Source: an uncultured Lachnospiraceae bacterium (GTDB lineage: Bacteria; Bacillota; Clostridia; Lachnospirales; Lachnospiraceae). Taken from it: a stretch of 64,000 bases of DNA. Positions 17,066-24,174 of the stretch are shown here, piece by piece. How positions within the stretch are numbered: position 1 is the first letter of the stretch; every line of letters starts with the position of its first letter. Under the pieces are notes generated by a model. That model ran no database searches. It saw only the letters and a list, made by a program, of their open reading frames with translations, and was not told where the DNA came from. The translations under genes were made by a program, and so were the position numbers. Where the stretch lies: positions 46,507-110,506 of the forward strand of contig CALWIA010000009.1 in the NCBI GenBank assembly GCA_944380605.1. Direction: 5' to 3'.

Positions 17066-17871
17066 AGTTCCAGATAGAAATTGATTTCTGCGCCGATTAA
17101 CAGGATGCAGATGCAGATGTACAGCCACAGCATCAGCATGACGACGGCGGTCAGGCTGCCGTACATGTAGGAAAAATGGCTGAAGTGGTCAAAATAAATG
17201 GAAAACAGGGCGGAGAAGATCATCCAGCCCAGGGTGGAGAACAGGGCGCCGGGCAGCTGGTCCCGGACCCGGTTTTTCCGCGCCGGCACATAGGTGTAAA
17301 GCCCGGCGAAGATAAAAAACAGGATGGTCAGAGCCATAACGGAGCGGAAGCTGATGACATAGCCGATGATTTCGGAAATGCGGGGCAGCCAGCGTTCCGC
17401 GGCCCTCTGTATGGAGGACCCCAGCACCAGCAGCACCAGGCTGGCGATGCAGGCGGCGGTAAACAGCACCGTATAGCCGGAGCAGATCAGCCGGCGCACC
17501 AGGTATCCCCGTTCCATGGGGCTTTCGTATACCCGGTTTAAGCCCCGTTCAATGCCCATCATGCCCCGGGCGGAGGACCAGAGGGCCACCACCGCGGTAA
17601 TGGACAGGACGGTGGCGGGCGACCGGGTGTAGAGATCGTCCACGATTCCCACCACCAGGGAGTCCAGCATATCCGGCATAATGGAGACCAGGATGGTCAG
17701 CAGGTCGGATTTGTGGACGCCGGGGACCACCTGAATCAGAGTCAGCAGCAGCATGATAAAGGGGAAAAAGGCAATGACAATGAAAAAGGAGGCCTGGGCG
17801 GCGTAGACCGTCACCTCGTCCTGCCGGAATTTGTCAAAAATCCGTTTGCACTGAATAATAAAAGAAACCAT
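17038..17871 (-). CDS. YihY/BrkB family membrane protein
   Basis: A 277-residue integral membrane protein of the YihY (formerly RNase BN/BrkB) family, about six helices. Family features visible are QASFFIVIAFFPFIMLLLT, the mid region with ARGMMGIERGLNRVY, and a C-terminal YGSLTAVVMLMLW. The family function is unsettled, although transport roles have been suggested; RNase BN activity was later assigned to another protein. It has its own promoter and its 3' end overlaps cysK by 28 bp. Confidence 0.88.
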   Translation of the reverse strand: MVSFIIQCKRIFDKFRQDEVTVYAAQASFFIVIAFFPFIMLLLTLIQVVPGVHKSDLLTILVSIMPDMLDSLVVGIVDDLYTRSPATVLSITAVVALWSSARGMMGIERGLNRVYESPMERGYLVRRLICSGYTVLFTAACIASLVLLVLGSSIQRAAERWLPRISEIIGYVISFRSVMALTILFFIFAGLYTYVPARKNRVRDQLPGALFSTLGWMIFSALFSIYFDHFSHFSYMYGSLTAVVMLMLWLYICICILLIGAEINFYLELHPNIGVDR

Positions 17872-17912
17872 GCCGTTCCGCCTTTCTATGACTGTTTCAA
17901 ACTGGTGCCTTC

Positions 17913-17941
17913 ATAGTATCACGCAGCCGTTCAAAGATCAA
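17913..17941 (-). promoter_or_regulatory. sigma-A promoter of yihY
   Basis: On the minus strand TTGATC, 17 nt, TACTAT, about 42 bp upstream of ATG 17871. Confidence 0.6.
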
Positions 17942-18003
17942 GGAGGGAAGATGCCGGCATTTTGTCGAACCGGAAAAATGGAAAAAGCCGGAGAAGGGGG
18001 ATT

Positions 18004-19251
18004 ATGAAAACAGGAAAAACGGGAATGAAACCGCTGGAAGTCTGCTGGGTGCTGTACGACGTGGGCAATTCCGCCTTTGTGCTGCTGGTATCCACCATTC
18101 TGCCCATTTATTTTCACTACCTGGCAGGGCTGTCCGGGATAACGGAAGTAGACGCCATGGCGTACTGGGGGTACGCTTCTTCCGCGGCGACGCTGGCGGT
18201 GGCGGCGCTGGGGCCGGTGCTTGGCACCATGGCGGATACCAAAGGGTATAAAAAGCCGATTTTTACCATTTGTATGATGACCGGCGTCATTGGCTGCGCG
18301 GCGCTGGCGCTGCCCCGGTCCTGGGTGCTGTTTCTGGCGGTGTTTGTCATTGCCAGAGTCGGCTATTCCGCCAGCCTGATTTTTTATGACGCCATGCTGT
18401 CGGATGTGACGGAGCCGGAGCGGATGGACCAGGTATCGTCTCAGGGATATGCCTGGGGCTATCTGGGCAGCTGCATTCCCTTTGTGATCAGTCTGGGGCT
18501 GGTGCTGGGAAGCGGCGTCCTGGGAATTTCCATGGAACAGGCTATGGGAGGCGCGTTTGCCCTCAATGCGGCCTGGTGGCTGCTGGTGACCCTGCCGCTG
18601 CTGAAGCGCTACCGGCAGGTGCACGGTTCGGAGCGCCGGGAACATCCGGTACGGGAAAGCTTCCTCCGTCTGGGAAAGGTGCTGGGGGACATCCGGCAGA
18701 ACCGGAAGGTGATGTGGTTTCTGCTGGCGTTTTTCTTCTACATCGACGGCGTATACACCATCATCGATATGGCCACGTCCTATGGAAGCGCCATCGGACT
18801 GAGCAGCGAAGGGCTGCTGCTGGCGCTTCTGATGACCCAGATCGTGGCGTTTCCCTTTGCCCTGCTGTTTGGAAAGGCGGCAAAGAAATACAGAAACACG
18901 ACGCTGATCCGTCTGTGCATCGCCTGCTATTTTGCCATTGCCCTGTTTGCGGTGCAGCTGGACAAGCAGTGGGAATTCTGGTTTCTGGCGGCTTGCGTGG
19001 GTATGTTCCAGGGCGGAATCCAGGCCCTGTCCCGTTCTTATTTTGCATCCATTATACCGCCGGAAAAGTCGGGAGAGTTTTTCGGGATTTTTGATATCTG
19101 CGGCAAGGGAGCGTCCTTTATGGGAACGGCGCTGGTGGGCCTTATGGCCCAGCTGACCAGGAATCCATCCAGCGGCGTCGGCGCCCTGGCGGTGCTGTTT
19201 GCCGCCGGATTTATCCTGTTTGGAAAAGCGGTGAAGGAGGAGAGAGCATGA
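18004..19251 (+). CDS. MFS transporter, UMF1/Atg22-like
   Basis: A 415-residue 12-helix transporter. The N-terminal motif LYDVGNSAF and helix arrangement match the UMF1 (Atg22-like) branch of the major facilitator superfamily, whose bacterial substrates are mostly unknown. A GGAGAAGGGG tract precedes ATG 18004; an in-frame upstream ATG at 17962 lacks a site. The next gene starts at ATGA inside its stop codon, so the HD hydrolase is translationally coupled. Confidence 0.85.
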   Translation: MKTGKTGMKPLEVCWVLYDVGNSAFVLLVSTILPIYFHYLAGLSGITEVDAMAYWGYASSAATLAVAALGPVLGTMADTKGYKKPIFTICMMTGVIGCAALALPRSWVLFLAVFVIARVGYSASLIFYDAMLSDVTEPERMDQVSSQGYAWGYLGSCIPFVISLGLVLGSGVLGISMEQAMGGAFALNAAWWLLVTLPLLKRYRQVHGSERREHPVRESFLRLGKVLGDIRQNRKVMWFLLAFFFYIDGVYTIIDMATSYGSAIGLSSEGLLLALLMTQIVAFPFALLFGKAAKKYRNTTLIRLCIACYFAIALFAVQLDKQWEFWFLAACVGMFQGGIQALSRSYFASIIPPEKSGEFFGIFDICGKGASFMGTALVGLMAQLTRNPSSGVGALAVLFAAGFILFGKAVKEERA

Positions 19252-19841
19252 AGCCGGAAGAGTGGATTCAGCTGATGGAGACGACGGGGAGGCTGAAGGA
19301 TATGACGCGCCATTCCTGGACCAGGGGAGGCAGGCAGGAAAGCGTTGCGGACCATTCCTTTCATATGGCGTCCATGGCCTATTTTGTCCAGAACCGTTTC
19401 CCGGAAGCGGATATGAAGAAGATATATGAAATGTGCATGCTTCACGACATGGGAGAGGCATTTACGGGAGATATCCCCGCCTTTGAAAAGACGAAGGATC
19501 ACGAAGCCAGGGAAAAGGAACAGATCCGCCGCTGGGTGGATTCCCTGCCGGAAGCGTACCGGGAGAAAACCAGAGCGCTGTTTGAAGAAATGGAGGCTCT
19601 GGAAACGCCGGAGGCCAGAATTGTGAAGGCGCTGGACAAACTGGAAGCGGTGATTCAGCACAACGAAGCAGATCTGTCCACCTGGCTGGAACTGGAGTAC
19701 GAGCTGAACCAGGTGTATGGGGCGGAGTATACGAAGTTTGACGATTTCCTGGAAAGCGTGCGCAGGCAGGCGGCAGCGGACACCAGGAAGAAGCTGGCGC
19801 AGGCGGGTGTCTGCACAGAAGAGGAAGGACGGGAGGTGTAG
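19248..19841 (+). CDS. HD-domain hydrolase, YfbR-like 5'-nucleotidase
   Basis: A 197-residue metal-dependent HD phosphohydrolase. The histidine in VADHSFH, the HD pair in MLHDMGEAFTGDIP and a late aspartate in KALDKLEA form the H...HD...D metal site, as in YfbR-type deoxynucleotidases. It probably dephosphorylates nucleotides. The ATG overlaps the transporter stop (ATGA), and its own stop overlaps by one base the GTG of the LysR gene. GC begins to fall at its 3' border. Confidence 0.85.
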   Translation: MKPEEWIQLMETTGRLKDMTRHSWTRGGRQESVADHSFHMASMAYFVQNRFPEADMKKIYEMCMLHDMGEAFTGDIPAFEKTKDHEAREKEQIRRWVDSLPEAYREKTRALFEEMEALETPEARIVKALDKLEAVIQHNEADLSTWLELEYELNQVYGAEYTKFDDFLESVRRQAAADTRKKLAQAGVCTEEEGREV

Positions 19842-20773
19842 TGGAAATACGGCAGTTTATGTACGTCAGCATGGCTGCAGAATGCGGGAGCTTTACCAAA
19901 GCTGCAGAGAAGCTGTTTATTACCCAGCCGGCCTTAAGCAGCTATATCAGCAAGCTGGAGGAGGAGCTGGGAATCAGGTTGTTTGACCGCTCAGTGACGC
20001 CGCTTGGACTTACCTATGCAGGAGAAAAATATCTGGCTTACGCCAAAGATATTCTCAGGCAGGCAGATGGACTGGAAAGGGAGATACGGGATATCTCCAA
20101 TCATCTGGCGGGCCGTCTGCGGCTGGGATTTCCCAGTGAACGCATTGTATATATGTTGCCTCTGATTCTGCCGGAATTTCAGAAGCGTTATCCGGGAATT
20201 CGGGTGGAAACCATGACCGGATCAGGAAAACGCCTTATGGAAGCACTGCTGGCGGGAGATGCGGACTTTATTCTGCTTCCGGTGTGGAAAAAGCATAGGG
20301 GCGTGGCACAGCGCAGAATTTCCGAGGAAGAACTGGTGCTGGCAGCGGCCAGGGGGTATTTGAAAGAGGAGGATCTGCTGGACAGGGAACGGAAGATTTT
20401 TAACTGGGCCCGCATTGAAAAGTATCCGCTGATTACACTGAAGGAGGGACATGTGCTGCGGGACAGCGTGGATACGCTTCTGAGGGGGAGCGGGAAGAAG
20501 GCCCGCGTTCTTCTGGAGTTCCACAGTAATATGCTGGCCTGCCGTCTGGCGGCTCAGGGACTGGGGGTGGCAGTGGTTCCGGAGATTACGCCGTCCATGC
20601 TGGCCGATACGGAAAATCTGGAGTTCTATCATCTGGCAGAACACCCGGTTACGTGGGAGATTCATGCCCTGTACCGGGAGGAGGCCTATCTGGGGAAGGT
20701 AGAGGAGGAATTTCTGAAAATGGCAGCCCGCGGACTGGAATGGAATAAGAAAAAGTTATTGCCTGCATTATAA
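19841..20773 (+). CDS. LysR-family transcriptional regulator
   Basis: A 310-residue LysR regulator. The winged helix-turn-helix covers residues 1-60 (SFTKAAEKLFITQPALSSYI), followed by a two-lobe co-inducer domain. The start is GTG, sharing one base with the previous stop. Composition differs from neighbours: one 60-base stretch (20161-20220) counts 52% GC against about 65% in typical genes here. A truncated aconitase and an isocitrate dehydrogenase gene follow. LysR proteins such as Bacillus CcpC repress aconitase and citrate synthase genes, so a role in the same pathway is a reasonable inference. Confidence 0.9.
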   Translation: MEIRQFMYVSMAAECGSFTKAAEKLFITQPALSSYISKLEEELGIRLFDRSVTPLGLTYAGEKYLAYAKDILRQADGLEREIRDISNHLAGRLRLGFPSERIVYMLPLILPEFQKRYPGIRVETMTGSGKRLMEALLAGDADFILLPVWKKHRGVAQRRISEEELVLAAARGYLKEEDLLDRERKIFNWARIEKYPLITLKEGHVLRDSVDTLLRGSGKKARVLLEFHSNMLACRLAAQGLGVAVVPEITPSMLADTENLEFYHLAEHPVTWEIHALYREEAYLGKVEEEFLKMAARGLEWNKKKLLPAL

Positions 20774-20781
20774 TTTTAAAT

Positions 20782-20810
20782 TTTACTAATATATGCCCCT
20801 GGTTTATAAT
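20782..20810 (+). promoter_or_regulatory. promoter-like sequence ahead of the aconitase remnant and icd
   Basis: TTTACT, 17 nt, TATAAT, in an AT-rich 36-bp gap after the LysR gene. The -10 ends where the aconitase reading frame begins, so a transcript would start within the remnant and run into icd. Confidence 0.5.
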
Positions 20811-21106
20811 GCATTGCCAAGAGCATCGCCAGAATTCACAAAGGCAATCTGATCAATCACGGCATTATTCCGATGATTTTTGCCAGTCCGGCGGACTACG
20901 ACCGGCTGGAGCTGGAGGACCGTCTGGAAATCTGCGGGCTGCGGGATCAGATGCTATCCCGCATGGTAGAAGTGCAAAGCCTCACCGGAAATTTTACATT
21001 TCAGGTGCGGCTGGAGCTGTCTGACAGCGAACTGGAAGTGCTGCTGGCCGGCGGACGCTTGCGGTATCTGAAGGAGCGGCTGGCCCGGGAGGAGCAGAGA
21101 CGTTGA
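20810..21106 (+). pseudogene. acnA: C-terminal remnant of aconitase (98 codons)
   Basis: One open frame from 20810 to the TGA at 21104-21106 reads CIAKSIARIHKGNLINHG, then PMIFASPADYDRLE and a charged C-terminus. This matches the swivel-domain end of aconitate hydratase, where AKSxARIHxxNLxNxGIxP and FAxPADYD are conserved. An intact enzyme has about 640-900 residues, and the Fe-S cysteines and most of the catalytic site are absent. There is no start codon with a ribosome binding site. Its local GC is native (40 of 60 bases in 20881-20940), unlike the flanking LysR and icd genes. It is read as a deletion or recombination scar. Confidence 0.82.
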
Positions 21107-21174
21107 GAAGAGAACGTGCAATGAGCCAAGACGTGGAGGAAGGAACGCAAAGTGAGAGAATGGGAGAATGCGGG

Positions 21175-22374
21175 ATGAAGAGAAACAGAACGGAGGAGAA
21201 GAGGACAGCGGACAGCAATACGGATGCGATACGGATGGCAGAGGAGGCTTTTGGAAGTCTGATCCGGTCGGAACTGGAACGGATTGAACGAATGAAAATG
21301 GATACAGAACCGGTGGACTTCACAAAGCTGAAAGAGATCATTGTGGGTATTCTGCCAGGAGATGGAATAGGACCGATTATTATGGAACAGGCCGTCCGTG
21401 TGCTTTCTTTTCTCATGGCTTCGGAAATAGAAAGCGGCAGGCTGAAGCTGCGGGTTATAAAAGGAATGACGATTGAAGAACGGGCGGCGTCAGGGGAGAG
21501 TCTGCCGGCTTCCGTTTTTGAGGAAATCAAGAAGTGCAATGTCCTGTTAAAGGGTCCTATGGTGACGCCCAGAGCCTCCGATCCGTGGCCCAACCTGGTA
21601 TCTGCCAACAGCTTGCTGCGTCGGGGGCTGGATCTGTTTGCAGCGGTACGTCCCATCCGAATTCTCGAAAAAAAGATTGACTGGACTTTTTTCCGGGAAA
21701 ATATAGAAGGAGAATACATTTGGGGGAATAAAGGAATTCAGGTAAACGAGGATCTGGCAGTGGATTTCAGGATCCAGACCAGACCCGGAACGCAGCGCAT
21801 TGCCAGGGCAGCTTTTGACTTTGCCAGGAAGAACGGGAAGAAAAATGTGACCGTTGTGACAAAAGCCAATATTGTAAAGCTGTCTGACGGCAATTTTGTC
21901 AAAGAGGTACGGGAGGTAGGGAAAGATTATCCTGAAATCGAGATTCAGGAGCGGCTGGTAGACGCTATGAGTGCCAAGCTAATGGATCCGGAGTTTAACA
22001 AAGGGATGGAAGTGATCCTTCTGCCCAATTTGTACGGTGATATTGTAACGGATATCGCGGCAGAACAGCAGGGCGGTCTGGGTACGGCGTCTTCATCCAA
22101 TCTGGGGAACCGCTATGCTTTGTTTGAGGCTATTCACGGAACTGCGCCCTATCTTGTAGAACATGGAAGAGGAAAGTATGCAGATCCCTGCTCCCTTATT
22201 CGGGCGGCGGGCATGCTCATGGCACATATCGGCTACGGAGACAGAAAAAAGAAACTGGATCAGGCTCTGGATATCTGTACGGTAAAGGAGAGAAAAACGG
22301 TGATAACGACGATGCCGGATGGAGCCAGTACGGCGGAATTTACGGATTATTTGCTGGAGACGCTGAATAAATAA
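21175..22374 (+). CDS. icd: isocitrate/isopropylmalonate dehydrogenase family protein, probably NAD-dependent isocitrate dehydrogenase
   Basis: A beta-decarboxylating dehydrogenase of 399 residues from ATG 21175. GILPGDGIGPII is the N-terminal core, RIARAAFDFARKNGKK and TVVTKANI give the substrate arginine and lysine regions, NLYGDIVTDIAAE carries the metal aspartates, and EAIHGTAPYL is the dinucleotide region. GGGAG (21162-21166) lies 8 nt before ATG 21175; upstream in-frame starts (TTG 21103, ATG 21121) are possible. Position directly after an aconitase remnant supports isocitrate over isopropylmalonate as substrate. Spot counts give 38-45% GC, well below the window average, which suggests a foreign origin. 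Confidence 0.83.
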   Translation: MKRNRTEEKRTADSNTDAIRMAEEAFGSLIRSELERIERMKMDTEPVDFTKLKEIIVGILPGDGIGPIIMEQAVRVLSFLMASEIESGRLKLRVIKGMTIEERAASGESLPASVFEEIKKCNVLLKGPMVTPRASDPWPNLVSANSLLRRGLDLFAAVRPIRILEKKIDWTFFRENIEGEYIWGNKGIQVNEDLAVDFRIQTRPGTQRIARAAFDFARKNGKKNVTVVTKANIVKLSDGNFVKEVREVGKDYPEIEIQERLVDAMSAKLMDPEFNKGMEVILLPNLYGDIVTDIAAEQQGGLGTASSSNLGNRYALFEAIHGTAPYLVEHGRGKYADPCSLIRAAGMLMAHIGYGDRKKKLDQALDICTVKERKTVITTMPDGASTAEFTDYLLETLNK

Positions 22375-22413
22375 TAGAATCGGACGGACAAAAGGTCCGG
22401 GAAAGGCGGCAGT

Positions 22414-23184
22414 ATGAAAGCGGAAAGAGCGGATCTGTTCCTGTTTATGGGGCAGTCCAACATGGCGGGAAGAGGGGAAACCTGCGCGGCCTGGCCGGAG
22501 GGGGCGCCGGCGCTGCTGGAGGGAGCCGGATGGGAGTTCCGGGCCGTGTCAGACCCCACGCGGCTGTACCCCATAGGGGAACCCTTCGGCGTAAATGAAA
22601 ACCGGCCCGACGGCATCTGCGAAGCGGTGAGAAAAAGCGGTTCCATGGTGACGGCCTTTGTCAACGCCTATTATGAGGGAACCGGCGTTCCGGTGATCGG
22701 CGTATCCGCCTCCAAAGGAGGCAGCCGGATCCGGGAGTGGCAGCCGGGGACGCCGATGCTGACAGACGCCGCGAACCGTCTGGCAGCGGTAAAAACGTTT
22801 CTGGCGGAAACCAGCATCCCGATCCGCCACATATTCATGCTGTGGTGCCAGGGAGAGAGCGACGGCAACGCGGGAGTGACGCCGGAGCAGTATCAGGCGG
22901 AGTTTGAGAACATGCTGGATTTTATGGAAGAGCGGGGCGTGGAGCGCTGCTTTTTGGTGCAGATCGGCTGCTACAACGGGCCGGGAGCGGTGGACTACGG
23001 TCCCATCCGTCAAGCACAGGAGGTTCTGGCCGGAACGGATCCCCGGGTAATCATGGTGTCCCGTTCCTTCGCCTCCATGAAAGAGCGGGGGCTGATGAAG
23101 GATTCGTTCCACTATTACCAGGCCGCCTACAATGAGGTAGGGACGGAAGCGGGAAAAGCGGCGGCGGAATACGTGCGGAAATAG
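22414..23184 (+). CDS. SGNH esterase, sialate O-acetylesterase-like
   Basis: A 256-residue SGNH-type hydrolase. The serine is in LFMGQSNMAGRG, conserved Gly/Ser follow in SASKGGS, the Asn/Gln block is WCQGESDG, and the C-terminal Asp-His pair is DSFHY. This pattern matches the SASA/DUF303 carbohydrate esterases that remove acetyl groups from sugars. No signal peptide is present. Composition returns to high GC here. Its last 58 bp overlap the end of the convergent LysR gene, and its terminator lies within that gene. Confidence 0.85.
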   Translation: MKAERADLFLFMGQSNMAGRGETCAAWPEGAPALLEGAGWEFRAVSDPTRLYPIGEPFGVNENRPDGICEAVRKSGSMVTAFVNAYYEGTGVPVIGVSASKGGSRIREWQPGTPMLTDAANRLAAVKTFLAETSIPIRHIFMLWCQGESDGNAGVTPEQYQAEFENMLDFMEERGVERCFLVQIGCYNGPGAVDYGPIRQAQEVLAGTDPRVIMVSRSFASMKERGLMKDSFHYYQAAYNEVGTEAGKAAAEYVRK

Positions 23185-24053
23185 GAAACAAATTCTTTGG
23201 CTATGTGTGACACATAGCCATTTTTTTTGTAGACGGCCGCCAGGCGGGTGGCCGTTCCTTCGGAATGAATGGGATGCACCTCCAGGCCATCCGACAGAGA
23301 CAAAAGGCAGGCGCCTTTGGGCACCAGGGCCACCCCCAGTCCGGCCTGGGCCCAGATCAGGCAGGTGCGGGCGTCGTCGTTGCGGCAGAACACCGACGGC
23401 TCGACGCCCAGGTTCTGAAAGGCCACCGATAGGATGGAGTCAAACCGCCGGTAGTAAATCAACGGTTTGCCCGCCAGTTCCGCCAGGCCAAGAGAGCGGC
23501 CGGCCCCGGAATCCGGGCCGGAAGGGGAACGGAAAAAGGCCGGCACGCCGGCGGCTGCCAGCGGTTCTTCGGGGCCTTCCGCCACTTCCAGGCCTTCGCT
23601 GTTGAAGGGCGTCCGCAGGACGGCGCAGTCGATGGTGCCGTTTTTCAGCTGTTCCATCAGTTCATAGGTATTGCCTTCCGTCAGCTCGAAGCGGACCCGG
23701 GGATGGTCCGCGCAGAAGGGGCGCAGAATCTGCCGGGTGAGCACGTGGCCGCAGGAAGAAATGGTGCCCAGTTTCAGGACGCCGGCGGCGATGTGGTCAA
23801 AATCCGCCAGGTCTCTGGCGGCGGAGTCCATGAGAGAGAGAATGTCCTTGGCCTTTCCGTAGAGATACGATCCGGCTTCCGTCAGATGGGCGGTGCGGGA
23901 GCCCCGGGTAAACAGTTCCACCCCCAGTTCCTCCTCCAGCGTCTGGATCTGCTTGCTCAAAGGAGGCTGGGAAAGCCCCAGGCTTTTGGCGGCGGCGGTG
24001 AAGCTGCCGGTTTCCGCAATGGCGACAAAATAGGTCAGCTGTCTGGAATTCAT
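23127..24053 (-). CDS. LysR-family transcriptional regulator, CynR/CysB-like
   Basis: A 308-residue LysR regulator. Its DNA-binding domain has SFTAAAKSLGLSQPPLSKQI at residues 17-36 and is followed by two effector-binding lobes. It is divergent from an ABC exporter pair. The two promoters overlap face to face in a near-perfect palindrome (24101-24137), which contains a CTTGTAA/TTACAAG dyad suited to LysR binding. It therefore probably controls itself and the exporter. The last 58 bp overlap the convergent esterase, and the esterase terminator lies inside the gene. Confidence 0.9.
   Translation of the reverse strand: MNSRQLTYFVAIAETGSFTAAAKSLGLSQPPLSKQIQTLEEELGVELFTRGSRTAHLTEAGSYLYGKAKDILSLMDSAARDLADFDHIAAGVLKLGTISSCGHVLTRQILRPFCADHPRVRFELTEGNTYELMEQLKNGTIDCAVLRTPFNSEGLEVAEGPEEPLAAAGVPAFFRSPSGPDSGAGRSLGLAELAGKPLIYYRRFDSILSVAFQNLGVEPSVFCRNDDARTCLIWAQAGLGVALVPKGACLLSLSDGLEVHPIHSEGTATRLAAVYKKNGYVSHIAKEFVSYFRTYSAAAFPASVPTSL
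23199..23228 (+). terminator. terminator of the SGNH esterase, inside the LysR coding end
   Basis: GGCTATGTG, TGA loop, CACATAGCC (perfect 9-bp stem), then A and eight T. It lies in codons of the convergent LysR gene. Confidence 0.88.
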
Positions 24054-24100
24054 AAAAACGGTCCTTTCTTTTATGGGTTCCGGATAAAATACAAAATCCT

Positions 24101-24137
24101 CTTGTAATATTATAGCAAAATGATATAATGTTACAAG
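24101..24137. promoter_or_regulatory. face-to-face overlapping promoters in a 14-bp dyad (LysR / ABC exporter)
   Basis: Plus promoter: TTGTAA (24102-24107), 16 nt, TATAAT (24124-24129). Minus promoter: TTGTAA (24136-24131), 16 nt, TATAAT (24114-24109). Each -10 lies in the spacer of the other promoter. The two 14-nt arms (24101-24114 and 24124-24137) are inverted repeats with one mismatch around a 9-nt centre. Only one polymerase could occupy it at a time. Confidence 0.8.
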
Positions 24138-24174
24138 TGGTTATTCCATAAAAATATAAAGTGGAGGATGTTTC

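Noticed and set aside
24101..24137. The palindrome read as a transcription terminator
   Set aside because: The stem is AT-rich, has no T-tract and sits between two divergent start codons with both hexamer pairs in place.
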